A stretch of 64,000 bases of DNA. It comes from VAXT01 sp963728535 (GTDB taxonomy: Bacteria; Actinomycetota; Thermoleophilia; Gaiellales; Gaiellaceae). Shown one piece after another: positions 1-9,462 of this stretch; the first letter of the stretch is position 1, and each line of letters starts with the position of its first letter. The notes under the pieces were generated by a model. The model ran no database searches, was not told the origin of the DNA, and was given only the letters and a program-made list of their open reading frames with translations. Made by a program: the position numbers and the translations under genes. The DNA is taken from assembly GCA_963728535.1 (NCBI GenBank), contig CAVSKK010000001.1, positions 372,001 to 436,000 of the forward strand, read 5' to 3'.

Positions 1-35
1 ACACGCTCTGGGAGGTCACGGTCCACCCGCTCTGA
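1..35 (+). CDS. 3' end of an unidentified upstream gene (partial)
   Basis: One frame is open from the window edge to a TGA at 33-35 and would end in TLWEVTVHPL. Only about ten codons are visible, so the product cannot be named. A ribosome hibernation factor often precedes secA, but nothing here confirms that. Confidence 0.25.
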   Translation, partial: TLWEVTVHPL

Positions 36-40
36 GCCGA

Positions 41-46
41 TACCCT
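41..46 (+). promoter_or_regulatory. Putative -10 box of secA (leaderless)
   Basis: TACCCT ends 7 nt before the secA ATG at 54, and there is no purine-rich ribosome binding site. This is consistent with transcription starting at or next to the start codon. No clear -35 is visible. Confidence 0.35.
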
Positions 47-53
47 AGAAACG

Positions 54-2747
54 ATGCCCAGCGACGATTACGGTAACTTCGAGAAGATCCTTCGCCTGGG
101 CGAGGGGCGGCGCCTGAAGCGCTTGGCCGCCCAGGCTGCCCACATCACGACGCTCGAGCCAGACTTCGAGAAGCTCTCCGACGAGGAGCTGCGCGGGAAG
201 ACCGCCGAGTTCAAGCAGCGCTTCGACAACGGCGAGACCCTCGAGGAGCTCCTCTTCGAGGCATTCGCTACCGCCCGCGAGGCGGCCAAGCGTGGGCTCG
301 GCCAGCGTCCCTTCGACGTACAGCTGATGGGTGGAATCGTCCTCCACGAAGGCGACATCGCAGAGATGAAGACGGGTGAAGGAAAGACGCTCGTCGCGAC
401 CATGCCGCTGTACCTGAACTCGCTGACCGGGCAGAACGTCCACCTCGTCACCGTCAACGACTACCTGGCCAAGCGCGACCCCGACTGGATGAAACCGGTC
501 TATGACGCGCTGGGCGTCCGCGCCGGCTTCATCCAGAACATGATGCCGTTCTCGGAGCGCACGGAGGCCTACGCGTCCGAGATCACCTACGGGACGAACG
601 CCGAGTTCGGGTTCGACTACCTCCGCGACAACATGGCCGTCACCCTCGAGGGCACGGTGCAGCGCGGCTACACCTACGCGATCGTGGACGAGGTCGACTC
701 GATCTTGATCGACGAGGCCCGGACGCCGCTCATCATCTCCGGAGAGCCGGAGACGGCGGCCAAGGTCTATTACGACTTCGCCCGCATCGTGAAGGGCCTG
801 AACGGGCAGCCGGCCAAGCAGAAGGGCGAGGGCAAGGGCATGGACGAGACCGAGCTCTCGGGCGCCGATTTCCTCTACGACGAGAAGTTCAAGACCGTCT
901 CGCCGAGCCAGGCCGCGATCGACAAGGTCGAGCGCGCCCTCGGGATCGAGAACATGTACGACGCGCGCAACATGCAGATGGTCAACCACCTGACGCAGGC
1001 GCTGAAGGCGCAGTCGCTCTTCCAGCGCGACGTCGACTACGTCATCGACGGCGGCGAGGTGAAGATCGTCGACGAGTTCACGGGCCGCATCATGGAGGGC
1101 CGCCGCTGGTCGGAAGGCCTGCACCAGGCGGTCGAGGCCAAGGAGGGCGTCGCGATTCAGGAGGAGAACGTCACGATGGCGACGATCACCCTCCAGAACT
1201 ACTTCCGCCTCTACGAGAAGCTTGCGGGCATGACGGGCACGGCGAAGACCGAGGAGAAGGAATTCGTCGAGATCTACAACCTGAGCGTGGCCCAGATCCC
1301 AACGAACGTGAATGTCGCCCGCGACGACAAGAACGACTACATCTTCAAGACGAAGGAAGCGAAGTACGACGCCGTCCTCGAGGACATCAAGGAGCGTCAC
1401 GAGAAGGGCCAGCCCGTGCTCGTGGGCACGATCTCCGTCGAGGTCTCGGAGCATCTCTCGCAGCTCCTGACCCGCTCGGGCATCCCGCACAACGTCCTCA
1501 ACGCGAAGGCGCACGAGCGGGAGGCCGAGATCATCAAGGACGCGGGCCAGACGGGCGCGGTCACGATCGCGACCAACATGGCTGGCCGTGGCGTCGACAT
1601 CAAGCTCGCCGACGGCATCACCGACCTCGGCGGCCTCTACGTGCTCGGCACCGAGCGGCACGAGGCACGCCGTATCGACAACCAGCTCCGCGGGCGCTCG
1701 GGCCGCCAGGGCGACCCCGGAGAGTCGCGCTTCTATCTCTCGGGCCAGGACGACCTCGTCCGGCTCTTCGCCGGCGATCGGATCCACGGGATCATGGACC
1801 GCTTCAAGGTGCCGGACGATCAGCCGATGGAGTCGGGCCTCCTCTCGAAGCAGGTCGAGAACGCGCAGAAGAAGGTCGAGGAGCAGAACTTCGTCTCCCG
1901 GAAGAACGTCCTCAAGTACGACGACGTCCTGAACACCCAGCGCGAGGTGATCTACGCCCAGCGCCGGCAGGTGCTCGAGGGCGCCGATCTCTCCGACGAG
2001 ATCAAGGAGTGGATCGACCAGGTGCTGGAGCGGCTCATCGCCCTGCACACCGAGGGAGAGGAGATCCAGGAGTGGGATCTCGACGGGCTCGTGCAGGCGT
2101 TCAACGACTTTACGGACGCCGACTTCACCGTCGAGGAACTCCGCGAGGACCTGACCGAGATCAGCCGCGAGGCGCTGATGGAGGACTTTCGGGACGAGGC
2201 CCTCGAGCTTTACGCCGAGAAGGAGAAGCTCTGGACCTCGGAGGTCGCGCGTGACGTCGAGCGCTTCATCGTCCTCGAGGTCGTCGACACTCGCTGGCGC
2301 GAGCATCTCGAGAACATGGACTACCTCCGCGAGGGCGTCCACCTGCGCTCGTTCGCCCAGAAGGATCCGCTCGTCGAGTACCGCTCCGAGGGCCACGCCA
2401 TGTTCTCCGAGCTCGGGCTCCTGATCCGCGAAGAGGTCCTGAACCTCCTGTTCCACGCCCGGATCGAGCCGCACGAAGCCGAAGATCTGCGGCACCCCTT
2501 TGAAGGGGACGACGGGGCCTACGCGTACGAGCACGAGTCGCTGGCAGGATCAGACGCGATCGCCGCGGCCGGTGTTGGCGGTGCGGCGGTTGGCGCACTG
2601 AGCAGTGGTGTGAGCACCGGCGGCTTCGGCGGGGGCGGTGCCGTCGCAACCCAGCAGCGCGTGACCTCCGATAAAGACAAGGTCGGCCGCAACGACCCCT
2701 GCTGGTGCGGGAGCGGCAAGAAGTTCAAGAAGTGCCACGGCGCTTGA
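54..2747 (+). CDS. secA: Preprotein translocase ATPase SecA
   Basis: Motor ATPase that pushes unfolded preproteins through the SecYEG channel at the cytoplasmic membrane. The 897-residue protein is a normal SecA length. Seen in order: Walker A (MKTGEGKT, about residue 104), the DEAD-like box VDEVDSILIDEART, the preprotein cross-linking domain, the second helicase lobe with TNMAGRGVDIKL and QLRGRSGRQGDPG, the helical wing/scaffold, a Gly/Ala-rich linker and a C-terminal SEC-C zinc motif (NDPCWCGSGKKFKKCHG). The zinc tail normally contacts SecB or the ribosome. It stands first in the window, and prfB follows after a 250-nt gap holding a long palindrome. Start ATG 54 gives the usual N-terminus. 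Confidence 0.98.
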   Translation: MPSDDYGNFEKILRLGEGRRLKRLAAQAAHITTLEPDFEKLSDEELRGKTAEFKQRFDNGETLEELLFEAFATAREAAKRGLGQRPFDVQLMGGIVLHEGDIAEMKTGEGKTLVATMPLYLNSLTGQNVHLVTVNDYLAKRDPDWMKPVYDALGVRAGFIQNMMPFSERTEAYASEITYGTNAEFGFDYLRDNMAVTLEGTVQRGYTYAIVDEVDSILIDEARTPLIISGEPETAAKVYYDFARIVKGLNGQPAKQKGEGKGMDETELSGADFLYDEKFKTVSPSQAAIDKVERALGIENMYDARNMQMVNHLTQALKAQSLFQRDVDYVIDGGEVKIVDEFTGRIMEGRRWSEGLHQAVEAKEGVAIQEENVTMATITLQNYFRLYEKLAGMTGTAKTEEKEFVEIYNLSVAQIPTNVNVARDDKNDYIFKTKEAKYDAVLEDIKERHEKGQPVLVGTISVEVSEHLSQLLTRSGIPHNVLNAKAHEREAEIIKDAGQTGAVTIATNMAGRGVDIKLADGITDLGGLYVLGTERHEARRIDNQLRGRSGRQGDPGESRFYLSGQDDLVRLFAGDRIHGIMDRFKVPDDQPMESGLLSKQVENAQKKVEEQNFVSRKNVLKYDDVLNTQREVIYAQRRQVLEGADLSDEIKEWIDQVLERLIALHTEGEEIQEWDLDGLVQAFNDFTDADFTVEELREDLTEISREALMEDFRDEALELYAEKEKLWTSEVARDVERFIVLEVVDTRWREHLENMDYLREGVHLRSFAQKDPLVEYRSEGHAMFSELGLLIREEVLNLLFHARIEPHEAEDLRHPFEGDDGAYAYEHESLAGSDAIAAAGVGGAAVGALSSGVSTGGFGGGGAVATQQRVTSDKDKVGRNDPCWCGSGKKFKKCHGA

Positions 2748-2921
2748 CGGCGCGCTAAGCGCCGTCGTCATGAAGCCCTAGACAGCGCTTTCAAGTCCGC
2801 TCCGCCCGTTCGAACCGGACCTGTCCGGCGTCTGACACCGGCCAAGGCTGATCGGGACACGGCGTTTCCCCGGTCTTTCGCTGAGCTAGCGGGGTTGGCA
2901 GGAGCGCCATCTGTCGCTTTC

Positions 2922-2954
2922 GGCCATGTCCGGTGTCAGACACCGGACATGGCC
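2922..2954. repeat. Perfect 33-bp palindrome between secA and prfB
   Basis: Arms GGCCATGTCCGGTGTC (2922-2937) and its exact reverse complement (2939-2954) flank a single A. A degenerate version lies at about 2815-2845. Related sequences occur near 48253 and 54609. No T-tract follows, so it is a REP-like element or protein-binding site rather than a classical terminator. Confidence 0.8.
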
Positions 2955-2984
2955 ATGGCTCGGCGTTGTTCCGTTCGTGGCGGA

Positions 2985-2990
2985 TACCAT
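2985..2990 (+). promoter_or_regulatory. Putative -10 box of prfB (leaderless)
   Basis: TACCAT lies 7 nt upstream of the prfB ATG at 2998, the same spacing as at secA and pdxT. No Shine-Dalgarno is visible before the ATG. Confidence 0.4.
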
Positions 2991-2997
2991 CGCGGGC

Positions 2998-4099
2998 ATG
3001 GCAGACGCCGCCTCGCTTCCCGAGCGCCTGGAGCAGATCGGGGCCCAGCTCAACTGGGTCCGTGATTACCTTTGACCCCGACGGGCTAGCAACACGCGCC
3101 GCCGAGCTCGAGGCGAGGATGGGCGAGCCTGGCTTCTGGGACGACCAGCAGGGCGCGGCCGCGATCTCCACCGAGCATGCCCGGATCGCCAAGCGGCTCG
3201 AGCGCTACGAGCGGCTCAGGCGCGAGTACGACGACGCGCGCGAGCTCCTCGCCATGGACGGCGACATGGCCGCCGACATCGAGACCTCGCTCGAGCCGAT
3301 CGAGCAGGAGCTGGCGCGTCTGGAGGAGGACGCCCTCTTCTCGGGTGAGTACGACGCGGGCGACGCCGTCGTCACGATCCAGTCCGACGCGGGTGGAACC
3401 GACGCCCAGGACTTCACCGAGATGCTCCTGCGCATGTATCTCCGCTGGGCGGAGAAGCGCGGCTTCAATACCGAGGTGCTCGAGGCGAGCCCGGGAGAGG
3501 AGGCCGGCCTCAAGTCGACGACGTTCACGATCGAGGGCGAGAACGCGTACGGGATCCTCAAAGCCGAGCGGGGCAAGCACCGGCTCGTCCGCCTCTCGCC
3601 GTTCGACCAGGCGCACCGCCGGCACACCTCCTTCGCGCAGGTGATTCCGGCGCCGCTCCTGCCCGACGACGCCGAGATCGAGATCGACGAGAGCGACGTC
3701 CGCGTCGACACCTACCGCGCGAGCGGCGCCGGCGGCCAGCACGTGAACAAGACCGATTCGGCGGTCCGCCTCACGCATCTGCCCTCGGGCCTCGTGGTCA
3801 GCGTCCAGAACGAGCGCTCCCAGTCCTCGAACAAGGCGACCGCGATGCGGATCCTCCGCTCGCGCCTGGCCGAGCTCGCCGAGGAGGAGCGCGATGCGGA
3901 AATGGCCAAGGAGCGCGGAGTCGTGAGCATGGGCTTCGGAGGGAATGCGATCCGCAGCTACGTAATCCACCCGTACCAGCTGGTGAAGGATCACCGCACC
4001 GAGCACGAGGTCGGGAATATCCAGGGAGTCCTGGACGGGGATCTCGACGGCTTCGTTCAGGCCTACTTGCTGGCGAAGGCCGCAGGCCGGGTTCTCTAG
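2998..4099 (+). CDS. prfB: Peptide chain release factor 2, with programmed +1 frameshift
   Basis: Recognises UGA/UAA stop codons and triggers peptidyl-tRNA hydrolysis. Translation starts at ATG 2998 and runs 25 codons to CTT TGA C at 3070-3076. Skipping T3073 continues into the long frame (GAC at 3074 onward), which ends at TAG 4097-4099. The joined product is 366 residues, the normal RF2 length. The stop-codon-reading tripeptide SPF (LSPFDQAH) and the catalytic GGQ loop (SGAGGQHVNKT) are both present. An ATG at 2933 in the downstream frame gives a longer open frame, but that would read across the palindrome and is not credible. Convergent with the delta-60 gene, 2 nt apart. Confidence 0.96.
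3070..3076 (+). promoter_or_regulatory. RF2 autoregulatory +1 frameshift site (CTTTGAC)
   Basis: The heptamer CTT TGA C is the conserved RF2 recoding site: slow decoding of the in-frame UGA when RF2 is scarce lets the ribosome slip +1. The enteric Shine-Dalgarno-like spacer directly before CTT is absent; only TGGGTC lies about 9-14 nt upstream. Confidence 0.93.
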
Positions 4100-4101
4100 C
4101 C

Positions 4102-5916
4102 CTAGCCCCTGATCGCCGGGCTCGCTGCGCTTGCGTAGCAGGTGAAAGTGTTGGGGCGGAGGAGCAGGCGCAGGCGCTGCTGCCCGGCACGAGCGCGGAA
4201 CGTCGCCCCGGAGATGACGGTCGACCCGCGACGAGCGCTGCGTCGGAGGGTAACTCTTCGACCGTTCGCCCACCGGCCCCTGGCGAAACGCTGCAGGACG
4301 ACTGTCTGGTCGGCAAGCGAGCGTCCGGCAACACCGCGCGCCCGCACATGTGTACGCGAGAGGCGCTTGAGCATTAGCTTTGGGCGCACTTGCACGATGA
4401 ACGGAAGACTCGCCTCGCCGTCCACCATCGCCTTTACCGAGGTGCGACTTCTTGGGCTGACCCGAGCCTGCCACGAGCCACCAAGGCCCGTCGTCGGGGT
4501 TGCGATGACCCGCGTGCTGAAGCCGTAGCAGCCACGCTGGGTCACCTTGACGACGACTCCAGACTGCTTGCCTGCGAGCGTTCCTCTGACGACGGCTGTC
4601 CTTCCGTAGGCAACGACGGCCGGCGCGGCGCCGATCGTGGTCGGAGACTCGCTGGCGTAACGGTTTAGCGCAAAGTGGCTGTGCAGAGACCCACCGGTCA
4701 CGATCCGCCCGTCGTCCTGAAGGACGACGGAGCCGGTGAAGATGCTCGCGCGGCCCACGCCGTTGATGCCAAATGCGGCATCCGGCGTACCATTCGAACG
4801 GTACCGAAGGACACCGTCGCGACCCGCGATCACGATCTGCCCGTCGGTCTGAAGCGCGAGTCCGCTCGGAAACCCCGAGGCCTGTAACGATGGCCTCACG
4901 ACGATGCCGTTCGGGCCGAAGGTCGGGTCCAGGGCACCGTCAGGGCCGTAGCGAGCCAGCGCGAGGCGCCCTTCGGTCTCAGAGGCCGCAACGATCTTCC
5001 CGTCGGGCTGCAGGGCCACGAATGTTGCCGGCGGGTTCAGTTGGCTGCGGCCGAGCCGCGTCGTGACGACTCCGCTCGAGCCGAACGAAGGATCGAGGCT
5101 TCCGTTCGCGTTGTAACGGAGGAGGGCTATTTCCCAGGGCAAGGGTGGCGGGCCTGGTGGGGGCGGTGGCGGGGGTGCCGGCGGCGGAGGAGGTGGCGGG
5201 GGAGGATTCCCGGGCACTCTGGCCCCCGCGGCCAGGATCCGTCCATCCGGCTGGACGATCACGGCGGATGCGGAGGCGGCGTAGCCCAGCAGGGTCCGGA
5301 CGCTCCCGTTAGAACCGAAGCTCGAATCGAGCGCCCCGTCGGCGTTGAGGCGCACGAGCTTCAAGGCGTATTGCTCAGGCTCGGTCCCGGCGACGACGAT
5401 CCTTCCGTCTGCCTGGAGTGCCACCGCATCAGCGGCGCCGTCCGGCCCCCTGACCAGGCCTTCGGAGCCGAACGTGGTGTCGAGACTTCCGTCTGGTCGG
5501 TAGCGGATGATGCTGAAGAACGGCCGTCTCGTGTTCGAGTCAGAGCTACTGCCAACGAGCACGATCCTCCCGTTCGGCTGAAGCGCCAGCGCTTGAATGT
5601 TGCCGAGGGCCGGGCCCGTGACGATGCCCGCCGATCCGAAGGTCGTGTCGAGTTTGCCGTTCGGCTCGTAGCGGGCAAGCGCAACCATGCCCCCCGGGGG
5701 GTAGGCGTTGCCGCCCGCGACGATCTTTCCGTCGGCCTGAATCGCGAGCCCTGCGACTGACGCCTGCGACGAGATCTGGGTCTCGACCGTTCCTCCGACG
5801 CCGAAACTCGGATCGAGGTCGCCGGGGGCAGCGCCGGCAGGTGCGAGCACGACCAGGATCGTCAGCACGGCAGACACCACGACGAGGGCGCGAACGTTGC
5901 CGCGAATCGATCTCAT
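4102..5916 (-). CDS. Secreted delta-60 repeat protein
   Basis: 604 residues beginning with a signal peptide (hydrophobic stretch ending in APAGAA). Then come about eight to nine delta-60 repeats recognisable by LDxxFGxxGxV followed by LQPDGKIV. A run of prolines broken by Ala and Gly sits mid-protein (about 5140-5215) and splits the repeat array. The C-terminal ~150 residues are basic and lack the repeat. Such repeats are thought to build a beta-propeller-like extracellular structure; the function is unknown. It interrupts the usual prfB-ftsE adjacency and is transcribed against both. Confidence 0.85.
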   Translation of the reverse strand: MRSIRGNVRALVVVSAVLTILVVLAPAGAAPGDLDPSFGVGGTVETQISSQASVAGLAIQADGKIVAGGNAYPPGGMVALARYEPNGKLDTTFGSAGIVTGPALGNIQALALQPNGRIVLVGSSSDSNTRRPFFSIIRYRPDGSLDTTFGSEGLVRGPDGAADAVALQADGRIVVAGTEPEQYALKLVRLNADGALDSSFGSNGSVRTLLGYAASASAVIVQPDGRILAAGARVPGNPPPPPPPPPAPPPPPPPGPPPLPWEIALLRYNANGSLDPSFGSSGVVTTRLGRSQLNPPATFVALQPDGKIVAASETEGRLALARYGPDGALDPTFGPNGIVVRPSLQASGFPSGLALQTDGQIVIAGRDGVLRYRSNGTPDAAFGINGVGRASIFTGSVVLQDDGRIVTGGSLHSHFALNRYASESPTTIGAAPAVVAYGRTAVVRGTLAGKQSGVVVKVTQRGCYGFSTRVIATPTTGLGGSWQARVSPRSRTSVKAMVDGEASLPFIVQVRPKLMLKRLSRTHVRARGVAGRSLADQTVVLQRFARGRWANGRRVTLRRSARRGSTVISGATFRARAGQQRLRLLLRPNTFTCYASAASPAIRG

Positions 5917-6158
5917 TCGAGACCTGACGCTCTCACCAGGACGCGAAGTTTAGGCGCACTTCAGTCCCATGGTTGTTTAGGGATAGCAGGTGCTTTCGCT
6001 AGACTGCGGGGCTGTTGAACAGCCGGGAGCTGTCCTGCGGACCGCGCCTCTCGACCCCCGTGCCGGAAGAAACCGCCCAGATAGAGCAAGAAACGCCTAC
6101 GGAAGCGCTCGCGCAGCAAAACGGGCAGCCGGAAGGTGCCGTCGCGAGCGCGCACTCG

Positions 6159-6839
6159 ATGATCGTCTTCGACGGCGTGACGAAGATCTACGAGCCGAAC
6201 GTCGCTGCGCTGTCGGATGTCTCGTTCGTCATCGACAAGGGCGAGTTCGTCTTCGTCGTCGGCGCGTCGGGCTCCGGGAAGTCGACGGTCGTGCGCCTGT
6301 TGCTGAAGGAGCTCGAGCCGACCTCGGGCCGGATCATCGTCGCAGGACGTGACCTCGTCCGCCTACCGCGCCGCAAGGTCTCGCAGCTCCGCCGGAACGT
6401 CGCCTGTGTCTTCCAGGACTTCAAGCTGTTGCCGAACCGAACCGCGGCGGAGAACGTCGCCTACGCGCTCAAGGTGCAGGGCGAGGGCTCGGACTCGATC
6501 CGGCGCAAGGTGCCGGAGGTCCTGAACATGGTCGGCCTCGCACACAAGATGAGCTCCCTTCCCGACGAGCTCTCCGGCGGCGAGCAGCAGCGCGTCTCGA
6601 TCGCCCGCGCGTTCGTCAACCATCCGCCGCTCCTGGTCTGCGACGAGCCGACGGGGAACCTCGACCCCGACACCTCGGTCGGGATCATGCAGCTCCTCTA
6701 CCGGATCAATCGTGCGGGAACGACCGTGCTCATGGTCACTCACGACCGCGAGATGGTGGACAAGATGCGGCGGCGGGTGATCGCGCTCGAGGACGGGAAG
6801 CTCCTGCGTGACGAGCGGCGAGGAGGCTACGCGGAGTGA
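6159..6839 (+). CDS. ftsE: Cell division ATP-binding protein FtsE
   Basis: ATPase of the FtsEX complex, which works at the divisome to control peptidoglycan hydrolases. Walker A GASGSGKST, the Q-loop (VFQDFKLL), the ABC signature LSGGEQQRVSIARA and Walker B LLVCDEPTGNLDPD are all present. Start ATG 6159 (MIVFDGVTKIY) gives 226 residues, the family norm. In-frame starts at GTG 6060 and ATG 6015 would add an acidic, Gln-rich N-terminal extension and cannot be excluded. The stop overlaps the ftsX start by 4 nt (GTGA), so the two are translationally coupled. Confidence 0.93.
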   Translation: MIVFDGVTKIYEPNVAALSDVSFVIDKGEFVFVVGASGSGKSTVVRLLLKELEPTSGRIIVAGRDLVRLPRRKVSQLRRNVACVFQDFKLLPNRTAAENVAYALKVQGEGSDSIRRKVPEVLNMVGLAHKMSSLPDELSGGEQQRVSIARAFVNHPPLLVCDEPTGNLDPDTSVGIMQLLYRINRAGTTVLMVTHDREMVDKMRRRVIALEDGKLLRDERRGGYAE

Positions 6840-7720
6840 AGGTCGGCGTCGTCGTCGCCGAGGCCTGGCGCTCGCTCACGGCGAGCCTCTCGACCACCCT
6901 CGCGGCGGCCGTGACCGTGCTGATCGGAATGTTTCTCGTCGGGTTGTTGCTCGCCTTCTGGACCTTCGCGGACTCGTGGAGCAACGAGCAGAAGAGCAAG
7001 CTCGTCGTGAAGGTTTTCATGTGCACGCCGGACACCTGCGCGCGGGAGGCGACCTCGGCTCAGATCAACTCGGTCAACCAGACCCTCAGCGCCGATCCGC
7101 GGGTCAAGAAGGTGGATTTCATCTCGAAGGAAGAAGGACTTCGCAAGATGAAGAAGGAGCACCCTGAGATCGTCGATGCCATTCCGGCCAATCCGTTGCC
7201 GGATTCCTTCACCGTCACTCCGACGAAGGGCGAGTACACGAAGGCGATCGCCGCCGACTTCGACCCTCCGCCGTCCGGAGTCGAGCACGCGACTTTCGGC
7301 GGCGAGACGGCGAGTCGTGTCTTGAAGGCGGCCCGCGTCATCAAGGGCACGTTTCTCCTCGCAGGCGTGATCCTCATCATCGCTTCGGCGATGTTGATCG
7401 CCAACACGATTCGGCTCTCCATCTTCGCCCGGCGTCGTGAGATCGAGGTGATGAAGCTCGTCGGAGCCTCGAACTGGTTCATCCGTGGCCCGTTCATTCT
7501 CGAGGGCATTGCCTGCGGCGTCGTCGGCTCGCTGCTTGCCGTGATTCTGCTCGTTGTGGGCAAAGAGTTCGCCTTGCCGCAGATCGTCCCGCGATTCGAT
7601 ACCGGGAGTGACGTGCACGCCTGGCCGTTCCCGCTGATCGCGGTAATTCTCCTGGCGCTCGGCTTGTCGCTCGGTGCAACCGGCTCGGCCCTCACTCTGA
7701 GGCGCTTCCTGCGCATCTGA
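6836..7720 (+). CDS. ftsX: Cell division permease FtsX
   Basis: Membrane partner of FtsE. 294 residues: a cytoplasmic N-terminus, TM1 (about residues 20-42), an extracellular loop of about 120 residues that would contact peptidoglycan-hydrolase partners, then three TM segments in the C-terminal FtsX/MacB permease domain (LIIASAMLIANTIRLSIFAR; MKLVGASNWFIRGPF). The start is GTG 6836, within GTGA shared with the ftsE stop. The end overlaps a possible CTG start of rnr. Confidence 0.93.
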   Translation: MKVGVVVAEAWRSLTASLSTTLAAAVTVLIGMFLVGLLLAFWTFADSWSNEQKSKLVVKVFMCTPDTCAREATSAQINSVNQTLSADPRVKKVDFISKEEGLRKMKKEHPEIVDAIPANPLPDSFTVTPTKGEYTKAIAADFDPPPSGVEHATFGGETASRVLKAARVIKGTFLLAGVILIIASAMLIANTIRLSIFARRREIEVMKLVGASNWFIRGPFILEGIACGVVGSLLAVILLVVGKEFALPQIVPRFDTGSDVHAWPFPLIAVILLALGLSLGATGSALTLRRFLRI

Positions 7721-9462
7721 CCCTGATCGTCGAGCTGAGTCGTCGCGGCAAGCTGCTCGTCGGCGAGCCCTATTTCGTCCCCGGCACTCCGATCACGATC
7801 GACCGGAAGGGGTTGCAGGACGCAGAGCCCGGCGATCTCGTCTCCGTCAGCGAGGGCCGCGGGCGGGCACGCGTCGAGCGGGTGATCGGATCGGCGAAGG
7901 AGATCGAGAACGTCCTCGAGGCGCTGCTCGTCGAGAAGGGCCTACGGGAGGACTTCGAGCCGCATGACCTTCCGAAGCCGAGCTTCGAGGGCCGAACTGA
8001 CTTGCGCGACCTCCACACGTTCACGATCGACCCCGAGACCGCGAAGGACTTCGACGATGCGATCTCCGTAAGGGCCGAAGGCGAGGGCCTGCGCGTCTGG
8101 GTGCACATCGCCGATGTCTCGTACTTCGTTCCGGCGGGATCGCCGCTCGACGATGGCGCCGCCGAGCGCGCGAACTCTGTCTACGTGCCGGGGCTCGTCG
8201 CGCCGATGCTTTCGCACTCGATCGCCGACGACGCCTGCTCGCTGCGGCCGAACGAGGACCGGCTCACGGTCACCGTCGAGGTTCCCTTCAGCGTCGCCCT
8301 CGAGCCGGGCGAGCCCGTGTTCTACCGGTCGGTCATCCGCAGCAACGAGCGGCTCACCTACGCGCAGGCCGAAGCGATCCTCGCCGGCCAGAAAGCCGAG
8401 CCGGAGCTTGCTGAAGCGCTCCGCCTGACGAACCGGATCTCGTCGGAGCTGCGCGGACGCCGCTTTGCCCGCGGTGCGCTTCGGATCGAGAGCCGCGAGA
8501 TCAACTTCGCGTTCGACGGCAAGGGCGGTGTGGAGCGTGCGTGGCTCGAGTCGGAGGCGAAGGCCCACGCCCTGATCGAGGAGCTGATGATCCTCGCCAA
8601 CGAGGCCGTCGCCGAGTTTCTCTCGAGCCGCCGGCGCGACTCCCTCTACCGCGTCCACGAGCCACCCGAGCCGCAGTCGGTCGAGCTCATGCTCGCCAAG
8701 CTCACCGATCTCGAGGTGCCGACGCCACCGGTCCCCAAGCGCGAGAGCATGGCGCCCTCGGAGGCGGCCCTGCTCGCCGCGGCGGCCAGCGAGCGCGTCA
8801 CCGAGTACGTCCGCAAGGCGAAGCGTGGGGGAGAGGCATTTCCCGCGCTCGTCCTGCGTGCCCTGAAACAGGCGCACTACGACCCGCGCAACCTCGGCCA
8901 CTCCGGTCTTGCGAGCACCGCCTACACGCACTTCACCTCGCCGATCCGCCGCTACCCCGACCTCGTCGTCCATCGGGCGCTCCTGCGAGAGCTGGGCCAG
9001 GGAGACGACCCGGTTCCGAAGGATCTCGGGGCTCTCGCCGACCACACCTCCGAGCAGGAGCGGGCGGCGACCGAGATCGAGTACCAGGCGGACGACATCT
9101 GCGCGGCCTGGCTCCTCGAGCGCACGCTCTTCGACCGCGGGTGGGAAGACCCGTTCGCGGGCGAGATCACCGGCGTCATCCCCTCGGGCCTTTTCGTCCG
9201 GTTCGGCGACGTCTTCGAGGGCTACCTGCCTGCGCGGCGCCTTCAGGGCGACTACTACGAACTGAACGACCTGGGGACTGCCCTCGTCGGCCGCCGCGGC
9301 GGGCGGCGTTACCGGCTCGGCGACGAGATCGAGGTCAAGGTCGAGGATATCCGCCGCTCCGAGGGCAAGGTCGAGGTCTCTAGTCCATCGAGCGGAGAAT
9401 CACGCGGCGGAGCGCGAAGAGGCCGACCATCCCAACGGCGATCAGGCTCGCGAGCACGATAG
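7717..9462 (+). CDS. rnr: Ribonuclease R (RNase II/VacB family exoribonuclease)
   Basis: 3'-5' hydrolytic exoribonuclease that degrades structured RNA and, with tmRNA-SmpB, non-stop mRNAs. The RNB catalytic Asp cluster is clear (TIDPETAKDFDDAISV), as are YTHFTSPIRRYPDLVVH and a C-terminal S1 domain with a short basic tail. The first ATG/GTG/TTG in this frame is TTG 7813, which would cut off a conserved-looking cold-shock-like segment (ELSRRGKLLVGEPYFVPG). The frame is open upstream, and CTG 7717 overlaps the ftsX stop as CTGA, giving 581 residues. I therefore favour CTG initiation; the start is inferred. The last 83 nt overlap the convergent gene at 9380. Confidence 0.88.
   Translation: MTLIVELSRRGKLLVGEPYFVPGTPITIDRKGLQDAEPGDLVSVSEGRGRARVERVIGSAKEIENVLEALLVEKGLREDFEPHDLPKPSFEGRTDLRDLHTFTIDPETAKDFDDAISVRAEGEGLRVWVHIADVSYFVPAGSPLDDGAAERANSVYVPGLVAPMLSHSIADDACSLRPNEDRLTVTVEVPFSVALEPGEPVFYRSVIRSNERLTYAQAEAILAGQKAEPELAEALRLTNRISSELRGRRFARGALRIESREINFAFDGKGGVERAWLESEAKAHALIEELMILANEAVAEFLSSRRRDSLYRVHEPPEPQSVELMLAKLTDLEVPTPPVPKRESMAPSEAALLAAAASERVTEYVRKAKRGGEAFPALVLRALKQAHYDPRNLGHSGLASTAYTHFTSPIRRYPDLVVHRALLRELGQGDDPVPKDLGALADHTSEQERAATEIEYQADDICAAWLLERTLFDRGWEDPFAGEITGVIPSGLFVRFGDVFEGYLPARRLQGDYYELNDLGTALVGRRGGRRYRLGDEIEVKVEDIRRSEGKVEVSSPSSGESRGGARRGRPSQRRSGSRAR

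Noticed and set aside
45..2534. 829-residue frame antisense to secA
   Set aside because: An exact shadow of secA, rich in Leu/Asp/Val from reversed codon use, with no domain pattern or start signal.
3086..4474. 462-residue minus-strand frame across prfB
   Set aside because: Antisense to the RF2 gene and crosses into the delta-60 gene; composition is that of a reverse-complement shadow.
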